A stretch of 64,000 nucleotides of DNA from Hyphomicrobiales bacterium (GCA_900473185.1 UCKU01000006.1:35258-99257); one strand, 5' to 3'. Positions 34,938 to 44,479 are shown, numbered from the stretch's first letter. Numbers and translations are program-made. Notes: generated by a model from the sequence alone, not told the origin.

Positions 34938-35798
34938 CTATGCTCGCCCTGTTGGGCTCGTCCCAAAACTCTCGCGAAACCGGCGGGAGAAATGCGAGCG
35001 CGACACGTAGCCCGCAGCCTCGGCGGCGGCGATTGCCGTAGCGCCGGATGTGATTGCATATTGCGCGGCCTTTAGACGCTCGCGCCGCAAGATTGCACGG
35101 AAGGACGTGCCGTCTGCGGCCAATCGACGTCGTAGCGTGGATGCTCCAATTCCGAGTTTTCCTGCGACATCAGAAACGTTCCAAGCCTCCGAAGGGGCCG
35201 CTGCGATCAGCCAGGCGATGTCGTCCGACAGGCTTTGTCTGAAGAGCGGTCGCGCTTCGGCAAGTGGCCGCAGTAGTGCCAGTACCTCTGTCAGCCTGAG
35301 CCGTTTGATCGTTTCGCCGACGCTGACATCGGCGATCGTGGATGCTGCGTGGCAAATCGTCTCGACGAGATCGATGCTCAGCGGCACGGCGTCGAGATCG
35401 ACGGCGCTTCGGGCACGCTCCGCAAGGGAAAGCGGTGGAATGCCCTGCGGCAGGAACGGCACGTCGAGCCGCAACGCTGCGTAGACGCCGGTTTTATCGT
35501 CTGGAATGTTGACCACGTCCATCGGCACACCACCGGGCAACACGAAGAGCGAGCCGGCCGAAAAGGACCGGGTGCGATCGCCGAGCCACACGTCCTTTTG
35601 GCCATAGAGCACGACGCAGACCATCGGACAATCAAGCCGAAGAGCTGCCACCCGTTCGCGGTCGAAGCAGCAATAGGCGAAAAGCTGCCCGCCATAAGGA
35701 TGCATCCCAACATCGAGCTTTCCCGCCACCATGGGGCGGAGTCGATCGAGCAGGCGGTGGGAAAGCTCGGAACGTCGGTCGCGGATCATCATGTTCAT
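34938..35798 (-). CDS. AraC-family transcriptional regulator
   Basis: 286 residues. The C-terminal domain has the AraC double helix-turn-helix (DVAGKLGIGASTLRRRLAAD and AAAEAAGYVSRSHFSRRFRE). The N-terminal domain contains FSAGSLFVLPGGVPMDVVNI, typical of AraC sensor halves. Divergent from the exported lactonase-like gene at 35934 over 135 bp, so it probably regulates that gene. Effector unknown. Confidence 0.9.
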   Translation of the reverse strand: MNMMIRDRRSELSHRLLDRLRPMVAGKLDVGMHPYGGQLFAYCCFDRERVAALRLDCPMVCVVLYGQKDVWLGDRTRSFSAGSLFVLPGGVPMDVVNIPDDKTGVYAALRLDVPFLPQGIPPLSLAERARSAVDLDAVPLSIDLVETICHAASTIADVSVGETIKRLRLTEVLALLRPLAEARPLFRQSLSDDIAWLIAAAPSEAWNVSDVAGKLGIGASTLRRRLAADGTSFRAILRRERLKAAQYAITSGATAIAAAEAAGYVSRSHFSRRFRESFGTSPTGRA

Positions 35799-35933
35799 AA
35801 GCGCAATCTATGAGAAGGCGCGGCAAGAAAAAATACCGCGGGTGAGCGTTTCGGGCCCAAGTGATCACAAATCTGGCGCATGCCGAGTGGCGAAGGGCGG
35901 CACAAGAAGGATCTTCAAGACAAGGAGACCTTC

Positions 35934-36782
35934 ATGAAGACCTTCAAATTTGCACTTGCCATCGGGGCAGCGGTCGCATCGCTGTCCTTCGCTTCCACGC
36001 CGACACGCGCTGCTCCAGACCTTGAACTCTGGCGTCTCGACTGCGGCGACGTCATCGTCAAGGATTTATCGATGTTTTCGGACACCTTCGCTTTTGCCGG
36101 CAAGAAGGGCGTGCTGACGGACAGCTGCTACGTGATCCGCCACGATGGCGACTACCTTCTTTGGGACACCGGGCTTCCTGCCGGCATCATCGGCAAGGCA
36201 CCCGATCAGGATGCGCCGATCGGCGTCTCGCTCAAAACCGACATCCCGACCCAGTTGAAACGGATCGGCATCAAACCGGAGCAAATCGCAACCGTCGGCA
36301 TCAGCCACAACCATTTCGACCATCTCGGGCAGGCTGCGACCTTTTCGAAAGCCAAGCTTATGATCGGCGCCGCCGATTGGCAGACTTTTCACGACAATCC
36401 TCCGCCCTTCGCGGTCGTACCGGATCTCGTCAAACCATGGCTCGATGGCAAGGCGAAACTCGACCTCGTGACGGGTGATCGTGACGTCTTCGGCGACGGT
36501 TCCGTGATGATGCTGTCGATGCCCGGCCATACGAAAGGGGAAGCCGCCCTCCTGGTAAAGCTTGCAAAGATGGGGCCGGTCCTGCTTTCCGGCGATGTCG
36601 TGCATTTCGAGGATAATCTTGCCACCCACGGCGTGCCGGGTTTCAATGAAAACCGTGCCGACACGCTCGCATCGATGCAACGCCTCGAAGCGGTTGCAGC
36701 CGGGCTGAACGCGACGCTCGTCATCCAACACGATCCCACCCATATTTCGCGCCTGCCGACCTTCCCCGAAAGCGCAAGATAG
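35934..36782 (+). CDS. exported metallo-beta-lactamase-fold hydrolase, AHL-lactonase-like
   Basis: 282 residues from ATG 35934 (AAGGAG 7 nt upstream). A Sec signal covers residues 1-26 (MKTFKFALAIGAAVASLSFA, cleavage near TRA-AP). Zinc ligands: HNHFDH (HxHxDH motif), the His of PGHTKG, and the Asp of LLSGDVVHF; a late His follows in QHDPTH. The sequence falls in the N-acyl-homoserine lactonase branch (AiiA/AttM-like), although most studied lactonases are cytoplasmic. Export would let it act on signals in the periplasm. Other lactones or esters are possible substrates. The 230 bp to the next gene hold no feature. Confidence 0.82.
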   Translation: MKTFKFALAIGAAVASLSFASTPTRAAPDLELWRLDCGDVIVKDLSMFSDTFAFAGKKGVLTDSCYVIRHDGDYLLWDTGLPAGIIGKAPDQDAPIGVSLKTDIPTQLKRIGIKPEQIATVGISHNHFDHLGQAATFSKAKLMIGAADWQTFHDNPPPFAVVPDLVKPWLDGKAKLDLVTGDRDVFGDGSVMMLSMPGHTKGEAALLVKLAKMGPVLLSGDVVHFEDNLATHGVPGFNENRADTLASMQRLEAVAAGLNATLVIQHDPTHISRLPTFPESAR

Positions 36783-37012
36783 GCGACACGATCGCCATCG
36801 GCATATGATCACAAATGCTACCGGCGTTGACATGCCGGTGGCAGCAACAGGTCGGGCTCGCCAAAATCGTTCCCTTGGCAACCGGAGGCTGGCCATCTCT
36901 CCTTCACCTGCCGCTCCTTTCGCCCTTTTCATGGGCTTCATCGAAACTCGATGTGCGATGGATCCGAAGTTCGCATCACCATGGACCCGGCGAACAGGTC
37001 ACTGGATCGTTT

Positions 37013-38839
37013 TCAGGCGCTTTGCGCGCAATAGGCACGCCAGCCGCCATAATCGGTGATATCCGGCTGGCCGGCGATGGCCGCACTTTCACAGAGAAAG
37101 CCGGTCACCTGCGAACCGTCGTCAAGCGTCAGCTTGCCGACCCCGAGCGGCGCGGGAATGCGGCCGATGAAATCGCCGAAACCGGCAACCGGCAGTGCCC
37201 AAATCTCGATGGCGACCGGCGCACCACCTTCGGCGCGGATCAGGCCCGGTTTGGCCGGAACAGCTGCGGTCAGCGCGTAAAGCCTGTAGTCGCTGCTGGT
37301 GGCCATGGACCGGCGGAAGAAGCCACCGCGCTCGACAAGTTCGTGGTTGAGCGGCATGCCGGAAAGATGGGCGCCGACCACGGCGATCTCCCGATAGCCT
37401 TCCGGCAGCGGCTGTTCGACGATTTCCGGATAAGGGTTGTCGAACTTGGCCAGCTTGAGGCCCGTTGCCTTGTGGAAGGCGGCAGCTATGCCGGCTGCGC
37501 GCGCCTCCTCGAAACCCGGGGCCAGGAACGTGACGCCGAGCGCCAGTCCGTCCTTTCGGAAGCCGTTTGGAACGGCAATACCGCAAAGCCCCATGAGGTT
37601 GACGAAGTTCGTATAGATGCCGAGCTTGCTGTTCAGCTCGATCGGGTTCGCGGCGATCTCCTCCTTTGTGTAGATCGTCGGCGTCGTGGGCACCATCAGA
37701 ACGGCGATGTCCTTCCATACGGCGCGCGTGTCGCGCTTGAGTTCGGCAATGCGATGGATTGCCGCGAAGGTGTCGATGGCGTTGAAGTTGCCGGATTTCG
37801 AGAGGATCTGCCGCGTTACTGGATGGATCGCATCCCGATACTTCTCCAGCACGCTGTCGAGGCTGAGCGCGCGTTCGGAAATCCAGGGGCCGTCATAGAG
37901 AATGCGTTGCGTTTCCTCGAACGGCGTGAAATCCACCTCGACCTTCTCGCCGCCCATGGCGATCAGCCGTTCGACGGCTTCGCCGAACAGGCGCTCGGCT
38001 TCGGCGTCACCGAAGAAACGAAGCGCATCGCCGGCCGGCACGCCGAAACGGAAGCGCGGCGGCGGCGCGACGGGAGTAAGCTGCACGTCGTCGGCCTCTG
38101 GCTTCGAGAAGGGATAGGACGGGTCATAGCCCGCCATCAGCTTCAGCACGCTCATGCCGTCCTCGACCGTCAGCGAGAATACGGAGAGCGTTTCGATGGT
38201 CTTTACGCAGCCGCCGCCGGAAACACAGGCATTGCTGACCAGACCGGGCGTCGGCTTGATGCCCACGATGTTGTTGAAGCCTGCCGGTACGCGTCCCGAG
38301 CCGGCGGCATCGTTGGCGATGGAAAAGCTCGAAAGCCCGGCGGCCACGGAAACGCCGGAGCCCGAGCTCGACCCCCCGGAAATATAACGTTCGTCGAAGA
38401 CGGAGGAGCAGGCGCCATAGGGTGTGCGCATGCCCACCAGACCGATGCCGAACTGGTCCATATTGGTCTTGCCGATGAGAAGCGCGCCGGCCTCGAAAAG
38501 GCGGTCGAGCGCCTGGCCGGAGGACTGGGCGACATAGGCGCTTTCCTTGAGCGCATTCGTCGTCGGCAGGCCGACGATATCGTTGCAGTCCTTCACCGAG
38601 AAGGGGACTCCCCAGAGCGGTCGTCCATCACGGCCGGCGGCCTCCAGCCCGGCTGCAGCCTTGAGCGCGGTCGCGCGCGGCACGAGATAGGTCCAGACGT
38701 GGTCGTCGCCGCGTGCTTCTATACGATCGTAGATGGCGTTGACGACGCGGGTCGGCGTCAGTTCACCGGTAGCGTAAGCCTTGCCGAGCGTGGTGAGATC
38801 GAGGCTGCCTGTGGCGTCGGACCAGATGAATTCTGACAT
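37013..38839 (-). CDS. atzF: allophanate hydrolase
   Basis: 608 residues, the length of AtzF. Amidase-signature triad: Lys83 (FSVKDCND), Ser157 (SGGSSSGSG) and nucleophile Ser181 (AAGSGRVPA). The C-terminal about 150 residues form the second domain typical of AtzF and urea amidolyase hydrolase halves. It decarboxylates and hydrolyses allophanate to ammonia and CO2 units, the last step of biuret and cyanurate breakdown. It is the last gene of the biuret operon, 4 bp after the pseudoenzyme gene. Cytoplasmic. Confidence 0.93.
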   Translation of the reverse strand: MSEFIWSDATGSLDLTTLGKAYATGELTPTRVVNAIYDRIEARGDDHVWTYLVPRATALKAAAGLEAAGRDGRPLWGVPFSVKDCNDIVGLPTTNALKESAYVAQSSGQALDRLFEAGALLIGKTNMDQFGIGLVGMRTPYGACSSVFDERYISGGSSSGSGVSVAAGLSSFSIANDAAGSGRVPAGFNNIVGIKPTPGLVSNACVSGGGCVKTIETLSVFSLTVEDGMSVLKLMAGYDPSYPFSKPEADDVQLTPVAPPPRFRFGVPAGDALRFFGDAEAERLFGEAVERLIAMGGEKVEVDFTPFEETQRILYDGPWISERALSLDSVLEKYRDAIHPVTRQILSKSGNFNAIDTFAAIHRIAELKRDTRAVWKDIAVLMVPTTPTIYTKEEIAANPIELNSKLGIYTNFVNLMGLCGIAVPNGFRKDGLALGVTFLAPGFEEARAAGIAAAFHKATGLKLAKFDNPYPEIVEQPLPEGYREIAVVGAHLSGMPLNHELVERGGFFRRSMATSSDYRLYALTAAVPAKPGLIRAEGGAPVAIEIWALPVAGFGDFIGRIPAPLGVGKLTLDDGSQVTGFLCESAAIAGQPDITDYGGWRAYCAQSA

Positions 38840-38843
38840 GATG

Positions 38844-39485
38844 CTACTCCTGAAATGTCGTTAGTGCCGCCAGGACGTCGGCGGTGGCGGCAACCGTGCC
38901 GAAAAGGCCGTTGCCGAAAGTTGTGATGCGCAATTGCGCGCTGTGGCGCAGGGGCGAGGTACCCTTGCAGGCATCCGCCACCGCCAGGCACTCGAAACCC
39001 ATGTCGTTGGCCGCCCGCTGTGTGGCATGAACGATGCCTTCGGTCGGGAGACCGGTCACGAGCAGGTTCCGCACGCCGCGCTGGCGCAGCTCATCCTCGA
39101 GCCCCGTGCGGAAGAATGCGTTGTCACCACCATGATCGACGAGGATTGTGTCTGCGGGCAGCTCCAGCCTCTCGCTCAGCGCCCATTCGGCAGAATGTCT
39201 AGCGGGAACATGGTCGCCGAGGAGACGACGACGAGCCGCCATCGCGCTTTCGGACGGGTCTACGCCACGGCGGGCGGCAACGACGGCAAGACCCGCTTTC
39301 TTCGCGCCTTCGAGCAGTTCAATGGCCGCTTCAAGCTCCGCCTGGGCCGACAGCGCGGCGATGTTGCCGTTCTGGAAGCCTAGGAGCAGAAGCGCGGTGT
39401 CGCTCGCCGACCAGACGCCGTCAAAGGGCCAGGAATAGGGATTGGCGGCGATGGCGCCAAAGTTTTTCATGCCGCGCTCAGCCAT
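38844..39485 (-). CDS. isochorismatase-fold protein lacking the catalytic triad (probable pseudoenzyme)
   Basis: 213 residues from ATG 39485 (GGAG 7 nt upstream; overlaps the biuH stop by 8 nt); ATG 39470 is an alternative. It aligns through its length with the adjacent BiuH, especially FFRTGLEDELRQRGVRNLLV against FHRTELADELKKRGISRLVV. All three catalytic positions differ: Asp27 of BiuH is Gly36 (LLLLGFQ), Lys133 is His118 (VDHGG), and Cys166 is Ile151 (TEGIVHAT). It is therefore very unlikely to hydrolyse by the usual mechanism. The gene is intact and coupled, which argues for a kept non-catalytic role, such as a BiuH or AtzF partner, rather than decay. Confidence 0.85.
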   Translation of the reverse strand: MAERGMKNFGAIAANPYSWPFDGVWSASDTALLLLGFQNGNIAALSAQAELEAAIELLEGAKKAGLAVVAARRGVDPSESAMAARRRLLGDHVPARHSAEWALSERLELPADTILVDHGGDNAFFRTGLEDELRQRGVRNLLVTGLPTEGIVHATQRAANDMGFECLAVADACKGTSPLRHSAQLRITTFGNGLFGTVAATADVLAALTTFQE

Positions 39486-40164
39486 CGAGCATCTCCAGCA
39501 TGGCCTTGAACGCAGCTCGGTCGGAGACGCCGCCCCAGCGCCCGCCGAATGCCCCAAGGATTTCGATGGTCGCCTCGTGATTGGGTGTTTCAACCGCCGC
39601 CGTGCAGTCTTCGAGAAGCACGCACTCGATGCCGTATTCGAAACCGTCGCGCATGGTGGATTGCACGCAGCAATCCGAGGTGACACCGGTGACGACAAGG
39701 CGAGAGATCCCGCGCTTTTTCAGTTCGTCCGCCAGTTCCGTGCGGTGGAATGACGACTTGCCCGGCTTGTCGATCACCAGTTCTCCCTCGACGGGGCTTA
39801 GTTCGGGAATGATCTGCCAGCCCGGTTCGCCATGCACGAGGATACGGCCGGTCTTGCCCTGGTCGCCGATGCCGAGCCCGTGGACGCGGGTGCGCCATTG
39901 CTTGTTGGCATGCAGGTCCAAAAGATCGGGTCGGTGTCCCTCTCGGGTGTGAATAACGGTGATCTCCGCCGCCCGGGCAGCCTCGAGGGCATCGCGGATC
40001 GGCGCGATGACGGAGCGGGTGTTGGAGACATCCTCGCCGAGTTGGTCGACCCATCCGCCGGGGGCGCAGAAATCCACCTGCATGTCGATGATGATGAGCG
40101 CGATCTCCGCCCTGGAGACGGGACCGCCGAGCGGCCAGAAGCCGCCGGTTGCCGGACTCGTCAC
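39478..40164 (-). CDS. biuH: biuret amidohydrolase, isochorismatase-like cysteine hydrolase
   Basis: 228 residues. Triad of the family: Asp27 (IIIDMQVDF), Lys133 (IDKPGKSSF) and Cys166 (TSDCCVQST). It hydrolyses biuret to allophanate and ammonia. Identification as BiuH rests on the family and its operon with AtzF, a pairing known from R. leguminosarum. It overlaps the upstream ATPase gene by 4 nt and the pseudoenzyme gene by 8 nt. Cytoplasmic. N-carbamoyl-type amidase is the alternative. Confidence 0.88.
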   Translation of the reverse strand: MTSPATGGFWPLGGPVSRAEIALIIIDMQVDFCAPGGWVDQLGEDVSNTRSVIAPIRDALEAARAAEITVIHTREGHRPDLLDLHANKQWRTRVHGLGIGDQGKTGRILVHGEPGWQIIPELSPVEGELVIDKPGKSSFHRTELADELKKRGISRLVVTGVTSDCCVQSTMRDGFEYGIECVLLEDCTAAVETPNHEATIEILGAFGGRWGGVSDRAAFKAMLEMLDG

Positions 40165-41309
40165 AAGGTTACTCCCGTTTGCGCATCAAAAACGAGGATG
40201 GCCCCCGGATCGATGGCGAAGGACACGCTCTCATCGCGGCTGATGCGATGGCTGCCGTCGATCATGGCCTTTAGCTTCGGCGACGACTTCATCACATCGC
40301 GCTCGTCCTCGATCATGTCGGCATGGCCCATGGCGATCTCGCCAGAATCCAGATGCACCAGCAGGTCGGCTCCCAGATCCTCGACGAACAGGACCCTGGC
40401 GGAGAGGGTTCCGGGTCCCGTCGAGCCCGTGGTCACTTTGAAGGCTTCTGGGCGGATGCCGGCGACAACCTTGCCGCCAATACGCTGGGCCAGCCGGTCC
40501 GCCGAGGCCGGAAGCGGGAGCAGGAAGGGACCGATCTGCAAGGCCGGTGCGCCATCGCGACCGACGAGGGTCGCCTCCATGAAATTGATCGGCGGCGAGC
40601 CGATGAAGCTCGCAACGAACATGTTCACCGGATTGTCGTAGAGCTTGCGAGGGGCATCGAGCTGCTGCAACGTTCCCTTGTTCATCACCGCGACGCGATG
40701 ACCCATCGTCATCGCTTCCACCTGGTCGTGCGTCACGTAGACCGTAGTGACCGCCCGCATGCGCTGCAATCTCGAAATCTCTGTCCGCATCTGGCCACGC
40801 AGTCGAGCATCGAGGTTCGAAAGTGGTTCGTCCATGAGAAAGGCGTTGGGCGAGCGAACCAGCGCCCGCCCCATGGCGACGCGCTGGCGCTGGCCACCAG
40901 AAAGGCGCGCCGGCTTCCGGTCAAGGAATTCCGTCAGTTCGAGCAGAGCAGCCGTTTGGCGAACCTTCGCCGCCACCTCCTCGGGCTTGGCGCCGCGAAC
41001 CTTCAGTCCGAATGCGATGTTTTCGCCGACGGTCAGGTGCGGATAGAGCGCGTAGGACTGGAACACCATGGCGATATCGCGCTCGCGCGGGGCAAGATCG
41101 TTGGCGACGGTATCGTTGATCCGGAGCGTGCCGCCAGTGATCTCCTCGAGACCCGCGATCATGCGCAGCGCCGTGGTCTTGCCACAGCCCGACGGACCGA
41201 CAAGCACCATGAACTCACCGTCGTTGATCGAGAGGTTAAAGTCCGTCAGCGCGGCGGACTTGCCGCCCGCATAGGTCTTGGACACGTTCTGAAACGAAAT
41301 CTGGGCCAT
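40161..41309 (-). CDS. ABC importer ATP-binding protein of the biuret operon (UgpC/MalK type)
   Basis: 382 residues. Walker A GPSGCGKTT, signature [14 protein letters not shown], Walker [13 protein letters not shown] and switch [11 protein letters not shown] are intact, and a MalK-like C-terminal TOBE region follows. Overlaps biuH by 4 nt and lies 11 bp after the permease gene. Energises uptake by the permeases at 41321-43106. Confidence 0.92.
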   Translation of the reverse strand: MAQISFQNVSKTYAGGKSAALTDFNLSINDGEFMVLVGPSGCGKTTALRMIAGLEEITGGTLRINDTVANDLAPRERDIAMVFQSYALYPHLTVGENIAFGLKVRGAKPEEVAAKVRQTAALLELTEFLDRKPARLSGGQRQRVAMGRALVRSPNAFLMDEPLSNLDARLRGQMRTEISRLQRMRAVTTVYVTHDQVEAMTMGHRVAVMNKGTLQQLDAPRKLYDNPVNMFVASFIGSPPINFMEATLVGRDGAPALQIGPFLLPLPASADRLAQRIGGKVVAGIRPEAFKVTTGSTGPGTLSARVLFVEDLGADLLVHLDSGEIAMGHADMIEDERDVMKSSPKLKAMIDGSHRISRDESVSFAIDPGAILVFDAQTGVTL

Positions 41310-41320
41310 GGATTAGGGTC

Positions 41321-42142
41321 CTACTGTACGCCGTTCGTTGCGCCCTGAACGAAGTAGCGATTCATGAACAGCGCCATCAGGACAATTGGAATTGTTGAGA
41401 AGTGGGCGAGCGCGCCGAGCGTGCCCCAGGTGATGTCCTTGGTACCGTAGGCGGTCAGCAGCGCGACCGATATGGGCTTGGAATCGAGTGTCGTGAGGAA
41501 CATCGGATGAAGGAAGTCGTTCCAGGAAAACATCATGCAGAACAGGGCGCAGGCGATCATGCCCGAACGGGTGGTCGGCACAGCGACCTTGAGGAAGGCA
41601 CCCATCTGCGTGCAGCCATCGGTCAATGCCGCCTCTTCCATGTCTGGAGGCAGCGACTTGAAGTAGGAGAACATCATCCAGGTCACGAAGGCGCAGTTGA
41701 GCATGGTGTTGAAAACGATGACCGCCCACCAGCTTCCGAGCAGGCCGATGTCCCGCATGAGCAGATAGAAGGGAATCAGGGCGGCGATTGCCGGGATCAT
41801 GCGGATCGCTAGGAAGAAATAGGCAAAGCCCGCGGCATACCGGGATTTCGATCTTGCCAGAGCATAGCCTGCGGGAGTGCCGAGCAGCAGCGACAGGAGC
41901 GTCGTACCGAGGCTGATGACAAGCGATGAGCGCACCAGCGAGAATACGTCGAAAGCCGCAAAGGCCTTGCGGAACTGGTCGAGCGTTGGCTCGAAGAACA
42001 ACCGCGGCGGCACCGAGAAGATCTGATTCGAGGGCTTGTAAGCCGTGGAAATCAGCCAGCATACCGGCAGCAGGAAGAGCACGGTGATGGTGAGAATGGT
42101 AGTCCGCTCGAGAAAGACGCGTCGTTTGGAAACCATGGCCAT
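41321..42142 (-). CDS. ABC importer permease (MalG type), biuret operon
   Basis: 273 residues from ATG 42142, 4 nt after the upstream stop, with GGGAAG upstream. A TTG start at 42187 would overlap the preceding gene and is rejected. Six membrane helices. EAA loop: EEAALTDGCTQMGAFLKVAVP. Second permease of the importer. Confidence 0.9.
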   Translation of the reverse strand: MAMVSKRRVFLERTTILTITVLFLLPVCWLISTAYKPSNQIFSVPPRLFFEPTLDQFRKAFAAFDVFSLVRSSLVISLGTTLLSLLLGTPAGYALARSKSRYAAGFAYFFLAIRMIPAIAALIPFYLLMRDIGLLGSWWAVIVFNTMLNCAFVTWMMFSYFKSLPPDMEEAALTDGCTQMGAFLKVAVPTTRSGMIACALFCMMFSWNDFLHPMFLTTLDSKPISVALLTAYGTKDITWGTLGALAHFSTIPIVLMALFMNRYFVQGATNGVQ

Positions 42143-42146
42143 CGCA

Positions 42147-43106
42147 TTACTTCCCATTGATCCGTACATCGGCGCGGCGCACCACAAGCATCAGCGCGGT
42201 CGCCATCAGCGCTATAAACAACAGTGTGACGTTGCCGACCGCCGACGCATAGCCGACATTGAAGAATTGCAGCCCTTCCTTGACGCCGAGCATCATCAAC
42301 GTGTTCGTGGCGTCGTCGGGTCCACCCCCGGTCGTGACGAAGACGGAATCGAACACACGGAAGGCGTCCATGCTTCTCAGCGTGAGCGCCAGGAAGACCG
42401 ATGGTAGCATCAACGGCAGGATAAGCATCCGAAAGCGCTGCCAGGCCGTTGCGCCATCGACCAGCCCCGCCTCCAGCACATCTGCCGGCAGCGCTTTCAA
42501 TCCCGCGAGCAGGATCAGCGCCATCAGGGGCGTCCATTCCCAGCAATCGATAAGGATGAGCACCCAGAGCGCCGTGCTGCCGTCCGTCAGCAGGCCGCTG
42601 CGCGGCCCGATCCCGGCCTCCGACAGGAAGTAGCCTATCATACCGTAATCCGCGCCTAGCAGCGCCTTGAAGATCAGGCCGACCACCAGCGGGGTGATCG
42701 TAGCGGGAATGAGCAAGAAGGCAAGGACGATGCGATTGAAGCGACTGTCGCGCCACAGGAGCAGCGCAAGGCAGAAGCCGAAAACCAGCTGCAGCCCGAC
42801 GCTGAAGATCGTGAACTGAAAGGTATTGAGAATGGCCTTGCGGGCCGACGGATCCGAGAAGATGTCGAAGTAGTTCTGGAGGCCAACGAACTGGGTACGG
42901 GCCGGACGCAGAAGATGGTATTTATAGAAGCTGTACCAGATGCCCTGTCCAAGGGGCCACAACCCTACAGCTGCGACATATATGACGGCCGGCGCTGCCA
43001 TGAAGAACAGGAAAAACCTGCGGCGGTCTGAGAAGCTGTAGCGCACAGGTCCAACGCTCCACTCTAAATTCGGCAGGCTGTCGCGAGAACATCCAGCGCC
43101 TGTCAT
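42147..43106 (-). CDS. ABC importer permease (MalF type), biuret operon
   Basis: 319 residues with six main membrane helices after a 30-residue cytoplasmic N-tail. EAA loop: LEAGLVDGATAWQRFRMLILP. Lies 77 bp after the binding-protein gene and 4 bp before the next permease. Confidence 0.9.
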   Translation of the reverse strand: MTGAGCSRDSLPNLEWSVGPVRYSFSDRRRFFLFFMAAPAVIYVAAVGLWPLGQGIWYSFYKYHLLRPARTQFVGLQNYFDIFSDPSARKAILNTFQFTIFSVGLQLVFGFCLALLLWRDSRFNRIVLAFLLIPATITPLVVGLIFKALLGADYGMIGYFLSEAGIGPRSGLLTDGSTALWVLILIDCWEWTPLMALILLAGLKALPADVLEAGLVDGATAWQRFRMLILPLMLPSVFLALTLRSMDAFRVFDSVFVTTGGGPDDATNTLMMLGVKEGLQFFNVGYASAVGNVTLLFIALMATALMLVVRRADVRINGK

Positions 43107-43183
43107 ATGGCTCGCAACTTTACTCAGGTTGCATTGAAGGTCGGCCCGCCACCCTTTCCTCGGATGGCGGGCGTCAAAGTCTG

Positions 43184-44479
43184 TCAGAACAGTTTTTCGG
43201 CTGCCGCCTGGGCTTTGTCCAGCGCATCCTTCGGCGTAACCGAGCCAGAGAGCGCCGAGTTCACGGCGGTGCCAAGCAGATCCTGGATTTCCGGATACTG
43301 GGGAATGCGCGGGCGGAATTCGCCGTTGCCGTGCTCATAGGTTTCCTTGAGAACCGGCAGGAAGTCGAATTTCGCGTTGAGATCGGGGTCGTCGAGCTCG
43401 CTCTTGCGGATGAAGCCACCTGCGCCAAGCATGTTGAACTCCTTGTGGACCTTCTTGCTGCTGATCCACTTGATAAAGGTCCAGGCAGCGTCCTGCTTGG
43501 AGGCGTCGATGTCGGCATTGATCGACAGGCCCCAGCCGCCGACGCCGTATTGCGGCGTCATGCCCGTTGCGACCGGAGCGACCGAAATGCCAACCTTGCC
43601 GACCACGTTGGAGACCTTCGGATCTGAATAGGACGTCGCACCGACGGACCATGTCTGCATGAAGGCTGCGAGCCCCTGACGGAAACTCTCTTCGCGACCG
43701 CCCCAGTCATATTCGATTGCGCCGGGAGGTGCGGCCTCCGTGAAGAGTTGCTTGTAAACCTCGAGGCTCTTGATATTGGCTTCGGAGTTCAGCGCCGGTT
43801 TGCCATCCTTGTTGAGAATTGAGCCGCCAAGCTGATTGTTATACTGCATCCAGTCCTGCGCGACCGCGGGCCCCTTCTGGCCATTGGCAACAAAGCCATA
43901 CTGCTTCTTGGACGGGTCGTTGAGTTTCAGGGCGTCCTGGACAAGCTCTTCCATGTTCGCCGGCGGCTTCAGGCCGGCTGCTTCCAACAAGTCCTTGCGA
44001 TAGGCCAGAACGTTGGCATAGGCCGCAAGCGGATAGGCAACATATTTGCCGTCATATTGCCCGAGCGATTCAAGGATCACCGGATAGATATCGTCGAGAT
44101 CGAGCTCCGCCGCATCGCGCTTTACCCTGTCGGTCAGGTCAACCGTATACTTGTTCTCCGCATAGGCGCCGGCCCAAACGATGTCCATGGTGACAAGGTC
44201 ATAGCCCTTGGTGTCGCCAATGAAGTCGGCGGTCGTCTTGGTCAGCAGCGTGCCATAGTCCATGATCTCGACCTTGACGTCCGCGCCCGTCTCCTCCTTG
44301 AAGGCTGGGGCGAGCGCCTGAAGGACGTTCGCGAAGCCGTCGTTCATGGAGGCGATCGTCAGCGTTACGCCATCGAGCGACTTCGCCTCGGCGTAGGCAG
44401 CAGAAGCCATGAGCGCGAGCACCGATACCGCCAGCCTGCCTGCTTTAATGGTCATGCATGGTGAGGATAGTTTCATCAT
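43184..44479 (-). CDS. ABC importer periplasmic binding protein, biuret operon
   Basis: 431 residues with a Sec signal (cleavage near residue 31, ASAAYAEA). Family 1 binding-protein markers: YDLVTMDIVWAGAYAE, AAFMQTWSVGA and FIKWISSKKVHKEF. First gene of the operon binding protein-permease-permease-ATPase-biuH-pseudoenzyme-atzF. The natural ligand is not shown by the sequence; biuret or a related ureide is inferred from the enzymes it is linked to. Confidence 0.88.
   Translation of the reverse strand: MMKLSSPCMTIKAGRLAVSVLALMASAAYAEAKSLDGVTLTIASMNDGFANVLQALAPAFKEETGADVKVEIMDYGTLLTKTTADFIGDTKGYDLVTMDIVWAGAYAENKYTVDLTDRVKRDAAELDLDDIYPVILESLGQYDGKYVAYPLAAYANVLAYRKDLLEAAGLKPPANMEELVQDALKLNDPSKKQYGFVANGQKGPAVAQDWMQYNNQLGGSILNKDGKPALNSEANIKSLEVYKQLFTEAAPPGAIEYDWGGREESFRQGLAAFMQTWSVGATSYSDPKVSNVVGKVGISVAPVATGMTPQYGVGGWGLSINADIDASKQDAAWTFIKWISSKKVHKEFNMLGAGGFIRKSELDDPDLNAKFDFLPVLKETYEHGNGEFRPRIPQYPEIQDLLGTAVNSALSGSVTPKDALDKAQAAAEKLF

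Noticed and set aside
36815..38836. Plus-strand open frame of 673 codons opposite atzF
   Set aside because: AtzF has the full amidase triad and operon context; the opposite frame has no domain features.
38844..39698. Longer start for the triad-less isochorismatase-fold protein
   Set aside because: The extension lies inside biuH in another frame; the ATG at 39485 has its own GGAG and gives the normal fold length.
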